5,783 nucleotides of DNA from Myxococcaceae bacterium (GTDB taxonomy: Bacteria; Myxococcota; Myxococcia; Myxococcales; Myxococcaceae), in assembly GCA_018262385.1 (NCBI GenBank), contig JAGSPQ010000272.1, forward strand, positions 1-5,783, given 5' to 3'. A program made the position numbers and the translations under genes. Shown here one piece after another: positions 5,517 through 5,783 of this stretch (positions are counted from its first letter, which is position 1; every line of letters starts with the position of its first letter). The notes under the pieces were generated by a model. That model was not told where the DNA came from. It did not search any database and saw only the letters and a program-made list of their open reading frames with translations.

Positions 5517-5783
5517 TCAGAAGTCGAAGGGGACCAGCCAGCTGGTGCCGTTGGACGTCCCGGTACGATACGAGGCGGGCGCCCCGATGCCGAGCGCCGC
5601 CTTCACCGGCGCAGACGGAGCCGATAAGCAGAGATCCTGACCGACGCTGGCGCGCTCCTTCCCGTCGCCGACGAGGGTGAGGGCCGAGGGGCGGGCGCCG
5701 ACCAGCTGGGGGCCGCCCGCGAAGACGAAGACCGCGCCGGTGCCGTCGCCGTTCACGCTCGCGGTCGGCGCGCTCACCACCAG
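5517..5783 (-). CDS. C-terminal fragment of FG-GAP (integrin-alpha-like) repeat protein
   Basis: Only the last 88 residues are in the window; the gene continues past the right edge. It opens with LVVSAPTASVNGDGTGAVFV, which fits an FG-GAP blade: hydrophobic strand, S/G-A-P, a Gly/Asp loop and the 'G-A-V-F-V-F' strand. A second partial unit follows (ALGIGAPASYRTGTSNG). FG-GAP repeats build seven-bladed propellers, usually extracellular and often calcium-binding through an Asp-rich loop; here only Asn-Gly-Asp-Gly remains of that loop. A single Cys is present. No MYXO-CTERM tail follows: the protein ends with SWLVPFDF. The stop lies 2 bases before the DJ-1/PfpI start, so both belong to one transcript. 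Confidence 0.75.
   Translation of the reverse strand: MVVSAPTASVNGDGTGAVFVFAGGPQLVGARPSALTLVGDGKERASVGQDLCLSAPSAPVKAALGIGAPASYRTGTSNGTSWLVPFDF

Overview
The window is very GC-rich and densely coded. It most likely comes from a myxobacterium (phylum Myxococcota). The best evidence is a large surface protein whose C-terminus reads as a MYXO-CTERM sorting tail: a Gly-Cys-Gly-Cys motif, a short hydrophobic stretch and an Arg-rich end, preceded by a Gly/Ala linker. Third-position G/C preference is strong throughout, so every gene has long open shadows in other frames, which I left out.

Layout from left to right. Positions 1-147 (minus) hold the first 49 codons of a membrane protein that leaves the window, probably an OPT-family oligopeptide transporter. 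A 122-base divergent intergenic region (148-269) carries a ribosome binding site for each flanking gene and a perfect 8-base inverted repeat. Positions 270-1103 (plus) encode a secreted 277-residue protein that I do not recognise. It meets the next gene tail to tail with only 3 bases between stop codons.

From 1107 to the right edge everything lies on the minus strand and looks like one transcription unit, read right to left. It begins with the C-terminal 88 residues of an FG-GAP (integrin-alpha-like propeller) protein (5517-5783, cut by the window edge). A DJ-1/PfpI-family protein follows (4789-5514, 2-base gap). Next is an 849-residue lipoprotein with about fourteen ~50-residue Trp repeats, a four-Cys motif, a Gly/Ala linker and a MYXO-CTERM tail (2243-4792, 4-base ATGA overlap). 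Last is a class I/II PLP-dependent aminotransferase (1107-2192, 50-base gap).

How the genes work together is uncertain. Two are predicted extracellular beta-propeller proteins and two are predicted cytoplasmic small-molecule or stress enzymes. The tight spacing supports co-transcription of the first three, but the sequence does not show a shared pathway. The most notable points are a protein carrying both an N-terminal lipobox and a C-terminal MYXO-CTERM tail, its fourteen-repeat (possibly two times seven blades) architecture, and an aminotransferase whose core is shortened at several sites while its catalytic residues remain. I see no RNA gene, mobile element, CRISPR array or convincing intrinsic terminator.
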